Shown: positions 45,776 through 56,984, numbered from the stretch's first letter. The stretch: 64,000 nucleotides of DNA from Caulobacter zeae (GCF_002858925.1 NZ_PJRS01000011.1:62001-126000); one strand, 5' to 3'. Translations and numbers: made by a program. Notes: generated by a model not told the origin, from the letters alone.

Positions 45776-46631
45776 ACCGCGGCCTGAAATCCCGCGGCGA
45801 CCACCCGAAATCCCTGACGGCGTCCGAGGCGTCGAACGTCAGATCCTGGCTCATGCGCGCGCCCATGGCCGCCGTGGCTCCTGGGAAGAACGGCCTGGCC
45901 AGGGTCAGCAGCAGGGAAAACAGCCAGGGCGGTAGAACCAGGATGGCCGGGCGCCGGCCCAGGCCCTCGAACACCCGGCGGGCCATCTCGCGATAGGGCA
46001 GGGTCTCGCCGCCGACCAGGGCGTAGGCCCGGTCGAAGGCGGCCGGGGCCGTGGCGGCGGCGATGGCCCCCGCGGCCAGGTCGTCGGCGTGCACCGGCTG
46101 GCGCAGGCCCCCGCCGGATCCCGACAGCGGCAGCACCTTGAAGCGGCGGATCAGGCCGGCCAGCCGGCTGACATTGCCGTCGCGGCCCTCGGCATAGATC
46201 AGGGTGGGGCGCAGGATGGTCCAGGCGACGTCTTGCTCCGCGCAGAAAGCCTCGACGGCGGCTTCGGCGTCGGCCAGGGCCTTGGCCACGGCGCGCTCGG
46301 AGGCCTCGGGCGAGGTCTCCTTGGTGAAACGGCTGGTCGAGGAGAAGGCCACCAGGCGCTTCATGCCGCGCGCCTTCAAGAGCGGCAGCACGGCCGGCAG
46401 CAGCCAGATCGGCGACAGGGAGAACACCGTGGCCGCGCCGGGCAGCTGTTCGGCCAGGTCGCCGCCCTTGAGGTCGGCGTCGATCCAGCAGGCGTCTCCA
46501 CCCGGAGGTCTCCGCGAAAGCCCCATGGGCTCGTGGCCGGCGGCCTGCAGCCGCTCCATCAGGAAGGTTCCGATCAGGCTGGTGGCGCCCAGCACGAGGA
46601 TCGGCGTCTTCAGGGTGTTTTCCGCGCTCAT
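45771..46631 (-). CDS. NAD(P)-binding protein, epimerase/dehydratase-like, atypical SDR
   Basis: A protein of 286 residues with a Rossmann start (ILVLGATSLIGTFL) and an extended-SDR layout (ILRPTLIYAEGRDGN, PVHADDLAAGAI). The catalytic Tyr-xxx-Lys is absent after FSSTSRF, so it is probably an atypical member that binds NAD(P) without epimerase chemistry, such as the NmrA/complex I 39-kDa group. A hydrophobic stretch near 235-252 may associate with a membrane. Confidence 0.82.
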   Translation of the reverse strand: MSAENTLKTPILVLGATSLIGTFLMERLQAAGHEPMGLSRRPPGGDACWIDADLKGGDLAEQLPGAATVFSLSPIWLLPAVLPLLKARGMKRLVAFSSTSRFTKETSPEASERAVAKALADAEAAVEAFCAEQDVAWTILRPTLIYAEGRDGNVSRLAGLIRRFKVLPLSGSGGGLRQPVHADDLAAGAIAAATAPAAFDRAYALVGGETLPYREMARRVFEGLGRRPAILVLPPWLFSLLLTLARPFFPGATAAMGARMSQDLTFDASDAVRDFGWSPRDFRPRF

Positions 46632-46666
46632 GGTCCCTCTATAGTCGCGCCAGGGGAGCTTCGCCC

Positions 46667-47014
46667 ATGCCCATCACCTATGACGAGGTCCGCGCGTTCG
46701 CCTTGGCCCTGCCGCTGGTCGCGGACGGGACGTCCTATGGCTATCCCTGCCTGAAGGCGAACGGCAAGTTCCTGACGCGGCTGAAGGAGGACGGCGACAG
46801 CCTGGTGCTGCCCGGCGTGCCGTTCGACGAGCGCGAGATGCTGATCGAGGCGGCGCCCGAGGTGTTCTATTTCACCGACCACTACCGGAACTATCCGATG
46901 GTGCTGGCGCGGCTGTCGGCGGTCGAGGCCGGGACGGTCAAGCGCCTGATCGAGCGTCACTGGCGCGCCTGCGTGCCGAAGAAGGTCGCCAGGGCCCATG
47001 ACGAAGGCCTGTGA
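46667..47014 (+). CDS. MmcQ/YjbR-family protein
   Basis: A protein of 115 residues with a DNA-binding-like fold of the YjbR (DUF419) family: MPITYDEVRAFALALP, then FLTRLKEDGDSLVL and FYFTDHYRNYPMVLARL. The motif YRNYP is typical. GGGGAG precedes the ATG. The role of the family is not known. It lies 41 bases before the aldo-keto reductase gene on the same strand. Confidence 0.88.
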   Translation: MPITYDEVRAFALALPLVADGTSYGYPCLKANGKFLTRLKEDGDSLVLPGVPFDEREMLIEAAPEVFYFTDHYRNYPMVLARLSAVEAGTVKRLIERHWRACVPKKVARAHDEGL

Positions 47015-47055
47015 GGGCGCCTATATCCGCCTGACCAGATTTTGCGGAGCTTTCC

Positions 47056-47895
47056 ATGTCGAACCCCACCCCCGGCGTCCGTTCGGGCGATGTCGAGATC
47101 CCCGCCATCGGCCTGGGCACCTACCAGCTGGAGAACGGCCTGGCCCAGACCATGACCGAGCAGGCGCTGGAGCTTGGCTATCGGCATGTCGACACCGCCC
47201 AGATCTACGGCAACGAGCAGGACGTCGGCGCTGCCCTGGCGGCGACGGGCGTGGCGCGCGGCGAGATCTTCGTCACCACCAAGGTGTGGATCGACAAGTT
47301 CGCCGAGGGCGACCTGCAGCGCTCGGTCGACGAGAGCCTTAGGAAGCTGCGGGTCGACCAGGTCGACCTCCTGCTGCTGCATTGGCCCAAGCCCAAGCCG
47401 GCCTTGTCGGAAACCATCGCCGCCCTGAACGCGGTGAAGGCTGACGGCCGCGCGCGGGCGATCGGCCTGTCGAACTTCCCCTCGGCGCTGTGGGAAGAGG
47501 CGGCCAAGCTGTCCGAAGCCCCGCTGGCCACCAACCAGGTCGAGTACCACCCCTACCTGTCGCAGAAGACCCTGCGGGCTGCGGCCGACAAGCTGGGCGC
47601 CTCGATCACCGCCTGGTCGCCCCTGGCCCAGGGCAAGGTCGCGGGCGATCCGGTGCTGAAGGCGATCGGCGAGAAGTACGGCAAGACGCCGGGCCAGGTG
47701 ACCCTGCGCTGGCAGGTGCAGCAGGGCGTGGTCACCATTCCGCGCACCAAGAACCCGGCTCGCCTGGCCGAGAACTTCGCGATCTTCGACTTCGCCCTGA
47801 CCGACGAGGAAATGGCGGCGGTCTACGGCCTGGCCCGTCCGGACGGCCGCATCGGCGACTGGATCGACGCGGCGTTCAGGTGGGACGCGGAATGA
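47056..47895 (+). CDS. Aldo-keto reductase, diketogluconate reductase type
   Basis: A protein of 279 residues with the AKR barrel and all four catalytic residues: Asp and Tyr in VDTAQIYGNE, Lys in VTTKVW and His in LLLHWP. The C-terminal NADPH-binding IPRTKNPARLAENF is present. It most resembles AKR5-type reductases acting on 2,5-diketo-D-gluconate, methylglyoxal or similar carbonyls. The physiological substrate cannot be told. GGAG precedes the ATG. Confidence 0.92.
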   Translation: MSNPTPGVRSGDVEIPAIGLGTYQLENGLAQTMTEQALELGYRHVDTAQIYGNEQDVGAALAATGVARGEIFVTTKVWIDKFAEGDLQRSVDESLRKLRVDQVDLLLLHWPKPKPALSETIAALNAVKADGRARAIGLSNFPSALWEEAAKLSEAPLATNQVEYHPYLSQKTLRAAADKLGASITAWSPLAQGKVAGDPVLKAIGEKYGKTPGQVTLRWQVQQGVVTIPRTKNPARLAENFAIFDFALTDEEMAAVYGLARPDGRIGDWIDAAFRWDAE

Positions 47896-47898
47896 GGA

Positions 47899-48030
47899 CC
47901 CTCCCCCCCATGGGGGAGGAGACCGCGTAGCGGTCGGAGGGGGGCGTAGTCGGGAAATCGGCCGTCGTTTCGGGAGCTGAAACCGTCCCCCCTCCGGCTC
48001 TCCGGGCCGCCTCCCCCAGAGGGAGAGGAT
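47899..48030. repeat. Intergenic palindromic repeat, family B, copy 5
   Basis: CCTCCCCCCCATGGGGGAGG arms with stem GACCGC-GTA-GCGGTC (instead of CGATCGC/GCGATCG) and stem GGCTC-TCC-GGGCC, then CCTCCCCCAGAGGGAGAGG. Convergent gap before the sucB terminator. Confidence 0.8.
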
Positions 48031-48043
48031 CTTCTGACCAAAG

Positions 48044-48068
48044 AAAAAGGGGCCGCTTTCGCGGCCCC
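48044..48068 (-). terminator. Rho-independent terminator of sucB
   Basis: GGGGCCGC (48049-48056) pairs with GCGGCCCC (48061-48068), loop TTTC, with five T following on the minus strand. It is 27 bases beyond the sucB stop. Confidence 0.88.
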
Positions 48069-48094
48069 TTCGTCGTTCTGGATCGAACCGGACC

Positions 48095-49312
48095 TTACAG
48101 GTCCAGCAGCAGGCGCTGCGGGTCTTCCAGGGCTTCCTTGACCTTGACCAGGAAGGTCACGGCGCCGGCGCCGTCGACGACGCGGTGGTCGTACGACAGG
48201 GCCAGGTACATCATCGGACGGATCTCGATCTTGCCGTTGACGACCATGGCGCGTTCCTTGATCGCGTGCATGCCCAGGATGCCCGACTGCGGCGCGTTCA
48301 GGATCGGGGTCGACATCAGCGAACCGTAGATGCCGCCGTTGGTGATCGTGAAGGTGCCGCCCTGCATGTCCTCGATGGCCAGGCCGCCGGTGCGGGCCTT
48401 CTTGCCGAGGTCGCCGATGGTCTTTTCGATCTCGGCCAGGTTCAGCACGTCGGCGTCACGGACGACCGGAACCACCAGGCCCTTGTCGGTGCCGACGGCG
48501 ACGCCGATGTCGTAGTGGTTCTTGTAGATGACGTCCTGGCCGTCGATCTCGGCGTTGACGTCCGGGATCGCCTTCAGCGCGGCCACGACGGCCTTGGTGA
48601 AGAACGACATGAAACCGAGTTTCACGCCGTGACGCTTTTCGAACACGTCCTTGTACTGGGCGCGCAGGGCCATGACCGCCGTCATGTCGACCTCGTTGAA
48701 GGTCGTCAGCATGGCGGCCGTGTTCTGGGCTTCCTTCAGGCGGCGGGCGATCGTCTGACGCAGGCGCGTCATCTTCACGCGCTCTTCGCGTTCGTGCAGG
48801 GCGCGCGGCGCGGCCGGAGCGGCGGCCGGAGCCGGGGCGCTGGCGCGGGCTTCCAGGGCGGCGAGAGCGTCGCCCTTGGTCACGCGGCCGTCCTTGCCGG
48901 TGCCGACGACCTTGGACAGGTCGAGGTTGTTTTCGGCGGCGACGCGGGCCGGGGCCGGGCTGACCGGAGCGGCGGCCGGGGCGGCAGGGGCCGCAGCGGC
49001 GGGAGCCGGAGCCGGGGCGGGCGCCGGAGCAGCGGCCGGGGCCGGAGCGGCGGCGGCCGGAGCGGCCGAGGCGGTCGCGCCTTCGGTCACCACGCCCAGG
49101 ACCGTGCCCGGAACCACGGTGGCGCCTTCCTCGGCGCTGATCGCGGCCAGGACGCCGTCGGCCGGCGAGACCACTTCGAGGCTGACCTTGTCGGTTTCCA
49201 GCTCGACGAGCAGCTCGTCCTTCTTCACGGCCTCCCCGGCCTTCTTGGTCCAGCGGGCGACCGTCGCTTCGGTGACGGATTCGCCCAGGGCGGGGGTCAT
49301 GATGTCGGCCAT
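48095..49312 (-). CDS. sucB: Dihydrolipoamide succinyltransferase (2-oxoglutarate dehydrogenase E2)
   Basis: A protein of 405 residues. The lipoyl domain carries Lys42 in [11 protein letters not shown]. An Ala/Pro-rich flexible linker of about 45 residues leads to the E1/E3-binding domain ([26 protein letters not shown]). The catalytic domain ends with SYDHRVVDG, whose His376 and Asp380 are catalytic. It transfers the succinyl group to CoA and forms the core of the complex. It follows sucA by 108 bases and ends in a terminator. Confidence 0.97.
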   Translation of the reverse strand: MADIMTPALGESVTEATVARWTKKAGEAVKKDELLVELETDKVSLEVVSPADGVLAAISAEEGATVVPGTVLGVVTEGATASAAPAAAAPAPAAAPAPAPAPAPAAAAPAAPAAAPVSPAPARVAAENNLDLSKVVGTGKDGRVTKGDALAALEARASAPAPAAAPAAPRALHEREERVKMTRLRQTIARRLKEAQNTAAMLTTFNEVDMTAVMALRAQYKDVFEKRHGVKLGFMSFFTKAVVAALKAIPDVNAEIDGQDVIYKNHYDIGVAVGTDKGLVVPVVRDADVLNLAEIEKTIGDLGKKARTGGLAIEDMQGGTFTITNGGIYGSLMSTPILNAPQSGILGMHAIKERAMVVNGKIEIRPMMYLALSYDHRVVDGAGAVTFLVKVKEALEDPQRLLLDL

Positions 49313-49420
49313 GTCAGGTTCCGATGTCTCTTTGATCTGGCGGTCGGGGGTCTAAACGAACTTAGGCCGCCGCGCCTATCGAACAAGTCCGAGGGCGCGG
49401 CGGCTTGAAGGTTGGTGCTC

Positions 49421-52384
49421 TTAGGCGAAGGCTTCGGTGAGGAAGGCTTCGAGCTCCTTGAGGTGGCGGCTCATCAGGCCGGCGGCGGTCGAGGCGCTGG
49501 CCGGACGGCCGACGTAACGGGCCCGCTTGGCCTTGATGTCCATCTTGTCGAGGGTCAGCTCGATCCACGGATCGACGAAGGTCCAGCCGCCCATGTTCTT
49601 CGGCTCTTCCTGCACCCACACCAGTTCTGCGTTCTTGAAGCGGTTCAGGACGCCCATGACCGACTTCATCGGCCAGGGATAGAACTGCTCCAGGCGCAGG
49701 ATGTAGACGTCGTCGCGGCCGGTCTTGGCGCGCTGGTCGATCAGGTCGAAGTAGACCTTGCCCGAGCACATGATGACGCGCTTGATCTGGTCGTCGCTCT
49801 TCAGCGTGATCCCGCCGACGTCGCAGCCGGCTTCGGCGCCGTCCACCATCACGCGGTGGAAGGCGGTGCCTTCGGCCAGGTCCGACAGGTTCGAGACGGC
49901 GCGCTTGTGGCGCAGCAGGCTCTTGGGCGACATCACGATCAGCGGCTTGCGGTACTCACGGTGCATCTGGCGACGCAGGGCGTGGAAGTAGTTGGCCGGC
50001 GTGGTGCAGTTGACGACCTGCATGTTGTCTTCCGCGCACGACTGCAGGAAGCGCTCGAGGCGGGCCGAGCTGTGCTCGGGGCCCTGGCCTTCGTAGCCGT
50101 GCGGCAGCAGCATCACCAGACCGCTCATGCGCAGCCACTTGCGTTCGCCCGAGCTGATGAACTGGTCGATCACCACCTGGGCGCCGTTCACGAAGTCGCC
50201 GAACTGGCCTTCCCACAGGGTCAGGGTGTTCGGGTCGGCCAGCGAGAAGCCGTACTCGAAGCCCAGCACCGCTTCTTCCGACAGGGCCGAGTCGATGACT
50301 TCGTAGTTGGCCTGGCCGGGGCGGATGTTGTTCAGCGGCGTGTAGTGCTCTTCGGTCTTCTGGTCGATGACGTCGGAGTGGCGCTGGGTGAAGGTGCCGC
50401 GGACCGAGTCCTGGCCCGACAGGCGAACCGGGAAGCCTTCGTCGAGCAGGGTGGCGAAGGCCATGTGCTCGGCGGCGCCCCAGTCAAGGCCTTCGCCCTT
50501 GGTGAAGGCGTCACGACGGTTCTCGATCGCGCGGCGCACGGTCTTGTGGGCGTCGATGCGTTCCGGGATGGCCGTGATCTTGGCGGCCAGTTCCTGCAGC
50601 TTGGCGAGCGGCACGTCGGTCTTGCCGCGGCGCTCTTCGTCGCCCGGCTGGGCCAGGCCCTTCCACTTGCCGTCCAGCCAGTCGGCCTTGTTGGCCTTGT
50701 AGCTCTTGCCGGACTCGAATTCCTTGTCGAGGAAGGTCTCGAACTCGCCGACCCAGGCGTCGGACTCGGCCTGGCTGATCTGGCCTTCGGCGATCAGGCG
50801 GTTGGCGTACAGTTCGCGCGTCGAGGGGTGGCCCTTGATCTTCGCGTACATCAGCGGCGACGTCATGGTCGGATCATCGCCTTCGTTGTGACCGAAGCGA
50901 CGGTAGCAGACCATGTCGATGACCACGTCCTTGCCGAACATCTGGCGATATTCGGTGGCGACCTTGGCCGCGAACACCACGGCTTCGGGATCGTCGCCGT
51001 TCACGTGGAAGATCGGGGCCTCGACCATCAGGGCCATGTCGCTGGGGTACGGCGACGAGCGCGAGTAGCGCGGGCTGGTGGTGAAGCCGATCTGGTTGTT
51101 GACGATGAAGTGGATGGTGCCGCCCGTGCGGTAGCCCTTCAGGCCCGACAGGGTGAAGCACTCGGCCACGACGCCCTGGCCGGCGAAGGCCGCGTCGCCG
51201 TGCAGCAGCAGCGGCAGGACGTGGCCGCGGCCGGCGTCCGGGGTTTCGCGCAGCAGGAAGGCCTGCTTGGCGCGGGCCTTGCCGATGACGACCGGGTTGA
51301 CGATTTCCAGGTGCGACGGGTTGGCGGTGAGCGACAGGTGGACCTTGTTGTCGTCGAACTCACGGTCCGACGAGGCGCCCATGTGGTACTTCACGTCGCC
51401 AGAGCCTTCGACGTCGGAGGGGACCGACGAGCCGCCTTGGAATTCGTGGAAGATCACGTGGTAGGGCTTGCCCATCACGGCGGCCAGCACGTTCAGGCGG
51501 CCGCGGTGCGGCATGCCCAGGACGATGTCCTTCACGCCCAGCGAACCGCCGCGCTTGATGATCTGTTCCATGGCCGGGACCATGGCTTCGCCGCCGTCGA
51601 GGCCGAAGCGCTTGGTGCCGGGGAAACGCTTGTGCAGGAAGCGTTCAAAGCCTTCGGCCTCGATCAGCTTCTTGAGGATGGCGACCTTGCCTTCCTTGGT
51701 GAAGACGATTTCCTTGTCGCGGCCTTCGATGCGCTCCTGAAGCCAGGCCTTCTCGGCCGGGTCGGAGATGTGCATGTACTGGACGCCGACGTTGCCGCAG
51801 TAGGTGCGGCGCAGGATCGACAGGATCTCGCGGATCGTGGCGGTCTCCAGACCCAGCACGAAGTCGAGGAAGATCGGGCGGTCGTAGTCGGCCTCGGCGA
51901 AGCCGTAAGTGGCCGGGTCGAGCTCGCTGGCGTCCTTGGCGGGATCCAGGCCCAGCGGGTCGAGGTTGGCGGCGAGGTGGCCGCGCATCCGGTAGGCCCG
52001 GATCATCATGATGGCGCGCAGGCTGTCCAGCGTGGCGGCGCGGACGGCTTCGGCGGAAGCGCCGGGGGCCTTGCCCTCGACGGCCTTGGCGATCTTGGCT
52101 TCGACGGCGGGGGCGACGCTGGCCCACTGGCCGTCAAGCGCCGAAAGCCAGTCGGGGCGGGCGGCGGGAACGCTCTTGGGCGTCCAGGCCGGGTCCTTGG
52201 CGGCGCGCTTGACCTGGTCGGCCTGCTCGGCGAGCGAGGAGAAGAAGGCGTTCCAAGAGGGCTCGACCGACCCGGGGTTCTCCGCCCACTGGGCGTAGAG
52301 ATCCTCAACAAATGCGGCGTTCGCGCCGTAGAGGAAGGAGGTCTCGGTCAAGACCTGATTGATGATGCCTGCGTCGTCCGCCAT
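49421..52384 (-). CDS. sucA: 2-oxoglutarate dehydrogenase E1
   Basis: A protein of 987 residues from ATG at 52384 (MADDAGIINQVLTETSFLYGANAAF), the usual alphaproteobacterial start; an upstream in-frame ATG would add 20 unlikely residues. The thiamine diphosphate motif lies in the HGDAAFAGQGVV to NNQIGFTT stretch, and the substrate region includes LGMPHRGRLNVL. It decarboxylates 2-oxoglutarate and loads the succinyl group on SucB. A 278-bp gap upstream contains a palindrome and the sucD terminator. Confidence 0.97.
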   Translation of the reverse strand: MADDAGIINQVLTETSFLYGANAAFVEDLYAQWAENPGSVEPSWNAFFSSLAEQADQVKRAAKDPAWTPKSVPAARPDWLSALDGQWASVAPAVEAKIAKAVEGKAPGASAEAVRAATLDSLRAIMMIRAYRMRGHLAANLDPLGLDPAKDASELDPATYGFAEADYDRPIFLDFVLGLETATIREILSILRRTYCGNVGVQYMHISDPAEKAWLQERIEGRDKEIVFTKEGKVAILKKLIEAEGFERFLHKRFPGTKRFGLDGGEAMVPAMEQIIKRGGSLGVKDIVLGMPHRGRLNVLAAVMGKPYHVIFHEFQGGSSVPSDVEGSGDVKYHMGASSDREFDDNKVHLSLTANPSHLEIVNPVVIGKARAKQAFLLRETPDAGRGHVLPLLLHGDAAFAGQGVVAECFTLSGLKGYRTGGTIHFIVNNQIGFTTSPRYSRSSPYPSDMALMVEAPIFHVNGDDPEAVVFAAKVATEYRQMFGKDVVIDMVCYRRFGHNEGDDPTMTSPLMYAKIKGHPSTRELYANRLIAEGQISQAESDAWVGEFETFLDKEFESGKSYKANKADWLDGKWKGLAQPGDEERRGKTDVPLAKLQELAAKITAIPERIDAHKTVRRAIENRRDAFTKGEGLDWGAAEHMAFATLLDEGFPVRLSGQDSVRGTFTQRHSDVIDQKTEEHYTPLNNIRPGQANYEVIDSALSEEAVLGFEYGFSLADPNTLTLWEGQFGDFVNGAQVVIDQFISSGERKWLRMSGLVMLLPHGYEGQGPEHSSARLERFLQSCAEDNMQVVNCTTPANYFHALRRQMHREYRKPLIVMSPKSLLRHKRAVSNLSDLAEGTAFHRVMVDGAEAGCDVGGITLKSDDQIKRVIMCSGKVYFDLIDQRAKTGRDDVYILRLEQFYPWPMKSVMGVLNRFKNAELVWVQEEPKNMGGWTFVDPWIELTLDKMDIKAKRARYVGRPASASTAAGLMSRHLKELEAFLTEAFA

Positions 52385-52662
52385 CGTCTTCGCCTCGATG
52401 CTCGCCCGCCGAGGCCATCCGGCGGGATCACGAGCTCGTTTCAAACATGAAGCGCGACGACCGGTTGGCCGCTATCCATTTTCGGCCGCTGCGCTTCGGA
52501 TCCGTTTACGGGACCGGTTTAGACACCGGTCCCGTAAATATAGTCTCTCAATCTCCCGTCGCCCGCGCCTTGCGGCGGGCCCAGGTGATTTTTTCGGATC
52601 GTCGACTGGCGGTCGCAAAAAACCTGGGCCCCGCGCAGGGCGGGGTTTCGGTAGTCTAGTCT
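52385..52662 (-). promoter_or_regulatory. Regulatory gap between sucD and sucA with a strong palindrome
   Basis: A perfect 14-bp inverted repeat, TTTACGGGACCGGT (52505-52518) and ACCGGTCCCGTAAA (52525-52538), loop six bases, lies about 120 bases upstream of the sucA ATG. The flank TATAGTC may be part of a promoter. It could be an operator or a 5' leader hairpin. The gap shows that sucA is likely to have its own control separate from sucCD. Confidence 0.55.
52617..52645 (-). terminator. Probable terminator of sucCD
   Basis: On the minus strand CCCCGC pairs with GCGGGG (52640-52645 with 52629-52634), then CCCAGG and six T (52617-52622). An alternative pairing of CCCAGGT with ACCTGGG (52580-52628) would compete with it, so attenuation is possible. 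Confidence 0.65.
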
Positions 52663-53547
52663 TTAGCCCTTGAGGACTTCGAGCAGGGTCTCGCCCAGCT
52701 TCGCCGGCGACGGCGAGACGCGGATGCCCGCTTCTTCCATCGCAGCGATCTTGTCCTCGGCGCCGCCCTTGCCGCCCGAGATGATGGCGCCGGCGTGACC
52801 CATGTGACGGCCCGGAGGCGCCGTGCGACCGGCGATGAAGCCGACCATAGGCTTCTTGCGGCCGCGCTTGGCTTCGTCCTTCAGGAACTGGGCCGCTTCT
52901 TCTTCGGCCGAGCCGCCGATTTCACCGATCATGACGATCGACTTGGTGGCTTCGTCGGCCAGGAACAGTTCCAGCACGTCGATGAACTCGGTGCCCTTGA
53001 CCGGGTCGCCGCCGATGCCGACGGCCGTGGTTTGGCCCAGGCCCGCGTTGGTGGTCTGGAACACGGCTTCGTAGGTCAGGGTGCCCGAACGCGACACGAC
53101 GCCGACCGAGCCTTCCGAGAAGATCGAACCCGGCATGATGCCGATCTTGCACTGGTTCGGGGTCAGGACGCCGGGGCAGTTCGGGCCGATCAGGCGCGAC
53201 TTGGAGCCTTGCAGCGCCTTCTTCACGCGCACCATGTCCAGCACCGGGATGCCTTCGGTGATGCAGACGATCAGCGGGATTTCCGCGTCGATGGCTTCCA
53301 GGATCGAGTCGGCCGCGAAGGGCGGCGGAACGTAGATCACCGAGGCGTCGGCGCCGGTGGCTTCCTTGGCTTCGCCGACGGTGTCGAACACCGGCAGGCC
53401 GATGTGCGTCTGGCCGCCCTTACCGGGGGTGACGCCGCCGACCATCTTGGTGCCGTAGGCGATGGCTTGTTCCGAGTGGAACGTGCCCTGGGCGCCGGTG
53501 AAGCCCTGGGTGATGACCTTGGTTTCAGAACCGATGAGGATCGACAT
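52663..53547 (-). CDS. sucD: Succinyl-CoA synthetase alpha subunit
   Basis: A protein of 294 residues with the CoA-binding Rossmann domain ([22 protein letters not shown]) and the active-site His in [16 protein letters not shown], which is phosphorylated during catalysis. It converts succinyl-CoA, ADP or GDP and phosphate to succinate and ATP or GTP with SucC. The start is two bases beyond sucC, so the pair is co-translated. Confidence 0.97.
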   Translation of the reverse strand: MSILIGSETKVITQGFTGAQGTFHSEQAIAYGTKMVGGVTPGKGGQTHIGLPVFDTVGEAKEATGADASVIYVPPPFAADSILEAIDAEIPLIVCITEGIPVLDMVRVKKALQGSKSRLIGPNCPGVLTPNQCKIGIMPGSIFSEGSVGVVSRSGTLTYEAVFQTTNAGLGQTTAVGIGGDPVKGTEFIDVLELFLADEATKSIVMIGEIGGSAEEEAAQFLKDEAKRGRKKPMVGFIAGRTAPPGRHMGHAGAIISGGKGGAEDKIAAMEEAGIRVSPSPAKLGETLLEVLKG

Positions 53548-53549
53548 GA

Positions 53550-54749
<1,200 letters not shown>

Positions 54750-55293
54750 GAGGGGACCGGTCTTCCGCGACGGTTCTTGAATGTGGCGGCGTTATAGGAG
54801 CGTGATTTCGCAGGCGCAACCGCACTTGGACGATAAGGCGCCCCCATATTTTCGATCCGTTGTCCGAACGGACAACGGCGCCGCCTTCCTGGGCCGAACG
54901 ATCGAAAAGCCTGATCTTTTGGCAAATCGTCCACAGCCCCAGGCCAGCAAGGCGTTGAGGGACGTGGGAGAAGCGAGATAACGATGTTAGCGCTCACTTC
55001 AATCGCGAACCGATGGCGTTTGTGCGCTGCGATTGTGCAGTCTTCGACGCGAAGGCGCATATGCCGCACTTCGTGACGAAGTATTGCTGCGGTCGCCGAC
55101 CGGCGTGCGACGAGCGTCGGAAAAACAACGACTTAGATACGATGCATTTTGTGCGAAATCGGAAAACCGGGGCAGGATATACTCGGCGCGACCTTCAGTC
55201 TTGAAAGTATCAATCATTTATTGACCGTCCCGAAGCTTCTCCTTGCCTGAAGCGATCTATGGAAAACCCTGGATCGGCATTGGAAGGGCTTCC
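54750..55293. promoter_or_regulatory. Divergent promoter gap between sucC and the chemoreceptor gene
   Basis: A 544-bp gap, less GC-rich than its surroundings in the right half. It has the sucC promoter on the left and the chemoreceptor promoter on the right. Only short, weakly supported ORFs of 60-72 codons are present, none with a convincing ribosome binding site. No tRNA-like or repeat element was seen. Confidence 0.5.
54857..54878 (-). promoter_or_regulatory. Perfect 22-bp palindrome upstream of sucC, candidate operator
   Basis: CCGTTGTCCG (54857-54866) and CGGACAACGG (54869-54878) are separated by AA. Length and symmetry suit a dimeric regulator. The centre is about 118 bases before the sucC ATG, in a divergent promoter gap. 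The regulator is unknown. Confidence 0.6.
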
Positions 55294-56973
55294 ATGTTCA
55301 ACCGCTCGCAAGTTCAGGCCGCCCTGACCCTGGCGGCTCTCGACCGCTCGCTGGCGACCATCGAATTCGATCCCAAGGGCCGGATCCTGACGGCGAACGC
55401 GAATTTCTGCTCGGCCATGGGCTACGACCTGGCCGAAATCGTCGGCCAGCACCACAGCCTGTTCGTCGAGCCCGACTATGCGGCCAGCGGCGACTACGCG
55501 GCGTTCTGGGCCAAGCTCGGGCGGGGCGAATTCGACGCCCGCGAGTATCTGCGGGTGGGCAAGGACGGCCGCGAGGTGTGGATCCAGGCCTCGTACAATC
55601 CGATCCGCGACGCGCGCGGCGCGGTGAGCCGGATCGTCAAGATCGCCACCGACATCACCGAGCAGAAGCGCCGCGCCGCCGAGCAGCACGGCAAGATGGA
55701 GGCCATCGGCCGGGCCCAGGCGGTGATCGAGTTCACCCCGGCCGGCGAGATCCTGACCGCCAACCAGAACTTCCTCGACGCCCTGGGCTATACGCTGGGC
55801 GAGATCCAGGGCCGCCATCACCGGATGTTCGTCGAGCCGGCCGAGGCCAATGCGCCGGGCTACGCCGCCTTCTGGGCCCGGCTGAACGCCGGCGAGTTCG
55901 TCGCCGCCGAGTTCAAGCGCCTGGGCAAGGGCGGGCGCGAGGTGTGGATCCAGGCCTCGTACAACCCGATCTTCGACCACAAGCGCCGCATCGCCAAGGT
56001 CGTGAAGTTCGCCACGGTGGTCACCGGTCGGGTCGAGGCGGTCAACGCCATCGCCACGGGGCTGGACCAACTGGCCCGCAACAACCTGACCTATCGCATC
56101 GACAGGCCGGTCGATCCGCAGTTCGCCAAGGTGCGCGACGACTTCAACAGCGCGATGTCGGCGCTGGACGGCGCCATGGGCGTGGTGGCCTCGGCCACCC
56201 AGAGCGTCGGGGCCGGGGCGCAGGAGATCTCGATCGCCGCCGACGACCTGTCGCGCCGCACCGAGATCCAGGCCTCGAACCTGGAGGAGGCCGCCGCCGC
56301 CCTCGACCAGATCACCGCCACGGTCAACCGCAGCGCCGAGGGCGCGCGCGAGGTCTCGCAGGTGGCTTCGGCCGCCCGCATCGACGCCACCCGCTCGGGC
56401 GAGATCGTCGGCGAGGCCGTCGCGGCCATGGGCGAGATCGAGGAAAGCTCTGGCAAGATCACCAGCATCATCGGGGTGATCGACGAGATCGCGTTCCAGA
56501 CCAACCTCTTGGCCCTCAACGCCGGGGTCGAGGCCGCGCGGGCGGGCGACGCCGGCAAGGGCTTTGCGGTCGTGGCCTCGGAAGTGCGGGCCCTGGCCCA
56601 GCGCTCGGCGGAAGCCGCCAAGGAGATCAAGGCCCTGATCGCCAGGAGCACCTCGCAGGTCGGCCGCGGCGTGCGGCTGGTCGGCGAGACGGGCGAGGCC
56701 CTGGCCACGATCGTCGACAAGGTCGGCAAGATCGACGGCCTGATCCTGGAGATCGCCCAGTCCTCGCGCGAGCAGGCCACGGGCCTGTCGGAGGTCAACA
56801 CCGCCGTCAACCGCATGGACGAGGTCACCCAGCGCAACTCGGCCATGGTCGAGGAAGCCACCGTCGCCTCGGCCAGCCTGAAGCTGGAAGCCGGCGAGCT
56901 GGCGCAGCTGGTGTCGCGGTTCGAGGTCAGCAGCGGCGGGACGGGCGCGCAAGCCGCGAGGCGGCGGGCGTAA
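55294..56973 (+). CDS. Soluble tandem-PAS methyl-accepting chemotaxis protein
   Basis: A protein of 559 residues from ATG at 55294 (GGAAGGG upstream). It has no membrane helix. Two PAS domains (about residues 10-125 and 130-245) share near-identical phrases such as GREVWIQASYNPI and are an internal duplication. A short HAMP-like stretch (about 245-310) leads to the signalling domain (about 320-540) with the hairpin tip IDEIAFQTNLLALNAGVEAARAGDAGKGFAVVASEVRALAQRS. It resembles BdlA- or Aer-like cytoplasmic receptors that sense redox or oxygen; the signal is not shown. No pentapeptide CheR tail is seen; it ends RRRA. Confidence 0.93.
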   Translation: MFNRSQVQAALTLAALDRSLATIEFDPKGRILTANANFCSAMGYDLAEIVGQHHSLFVEPDYAASGDYAAFWAKLGRGEFDAREYLRVGKDGREVWIQASYNPIRDARGAVSRIVKIATDITEQKRRAAEQHGKMEAIGRAQAVIEFTPAGEILTANQNFLDALGYTLGEIQGRHHRMFVEPAEANAPGYAAFWARLNAGEFVAAEFKRLGKGGREVWIQASYNPIFDHKRRIAKVVKFATVVTGRVEAVNAIATGLDQLARNNLTYRIDRPVDPQFAKVRDDFNSAMSALDGAMGVVASATQSVGAGAQEISIAADDLSRRTEIQASNLEEAAAALDQITATVNRSAEGAREVSQVASAARIDATRSGEIVGEAVAAMGEIEESSGKITSIIGVIDEIAFQTNLLALNAGVEAARAGDAGKGFAVVASEVRALAQRSAEAAKEIKALIARSTSQVGRGVRLVGETGEALATIVDKVGKIDGLILEIAQSSREQATGLSEVNTAVNRMDEVTQRNSAMVEEATVASASLKLEAGELAQLVSRFEVSSGGTGAQAARRRA

Positions 56974-56984
56974 ACCCAAAACCT

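Noticed and set aside
49412-52450. 1012-codon plus-strand ORF opposite sucA
   Set aside because: Mirror of sucA in a GC-rich third-position frame; composition not protein-like, while sucA has all motifs.
55013-55204. Small ORFs of 60-72 codons in the sucC/chemoreceptor gap
   Set aside because: Mutually overlapping on both strands, no good ribosome binding site, unusual composition; no support as genes.
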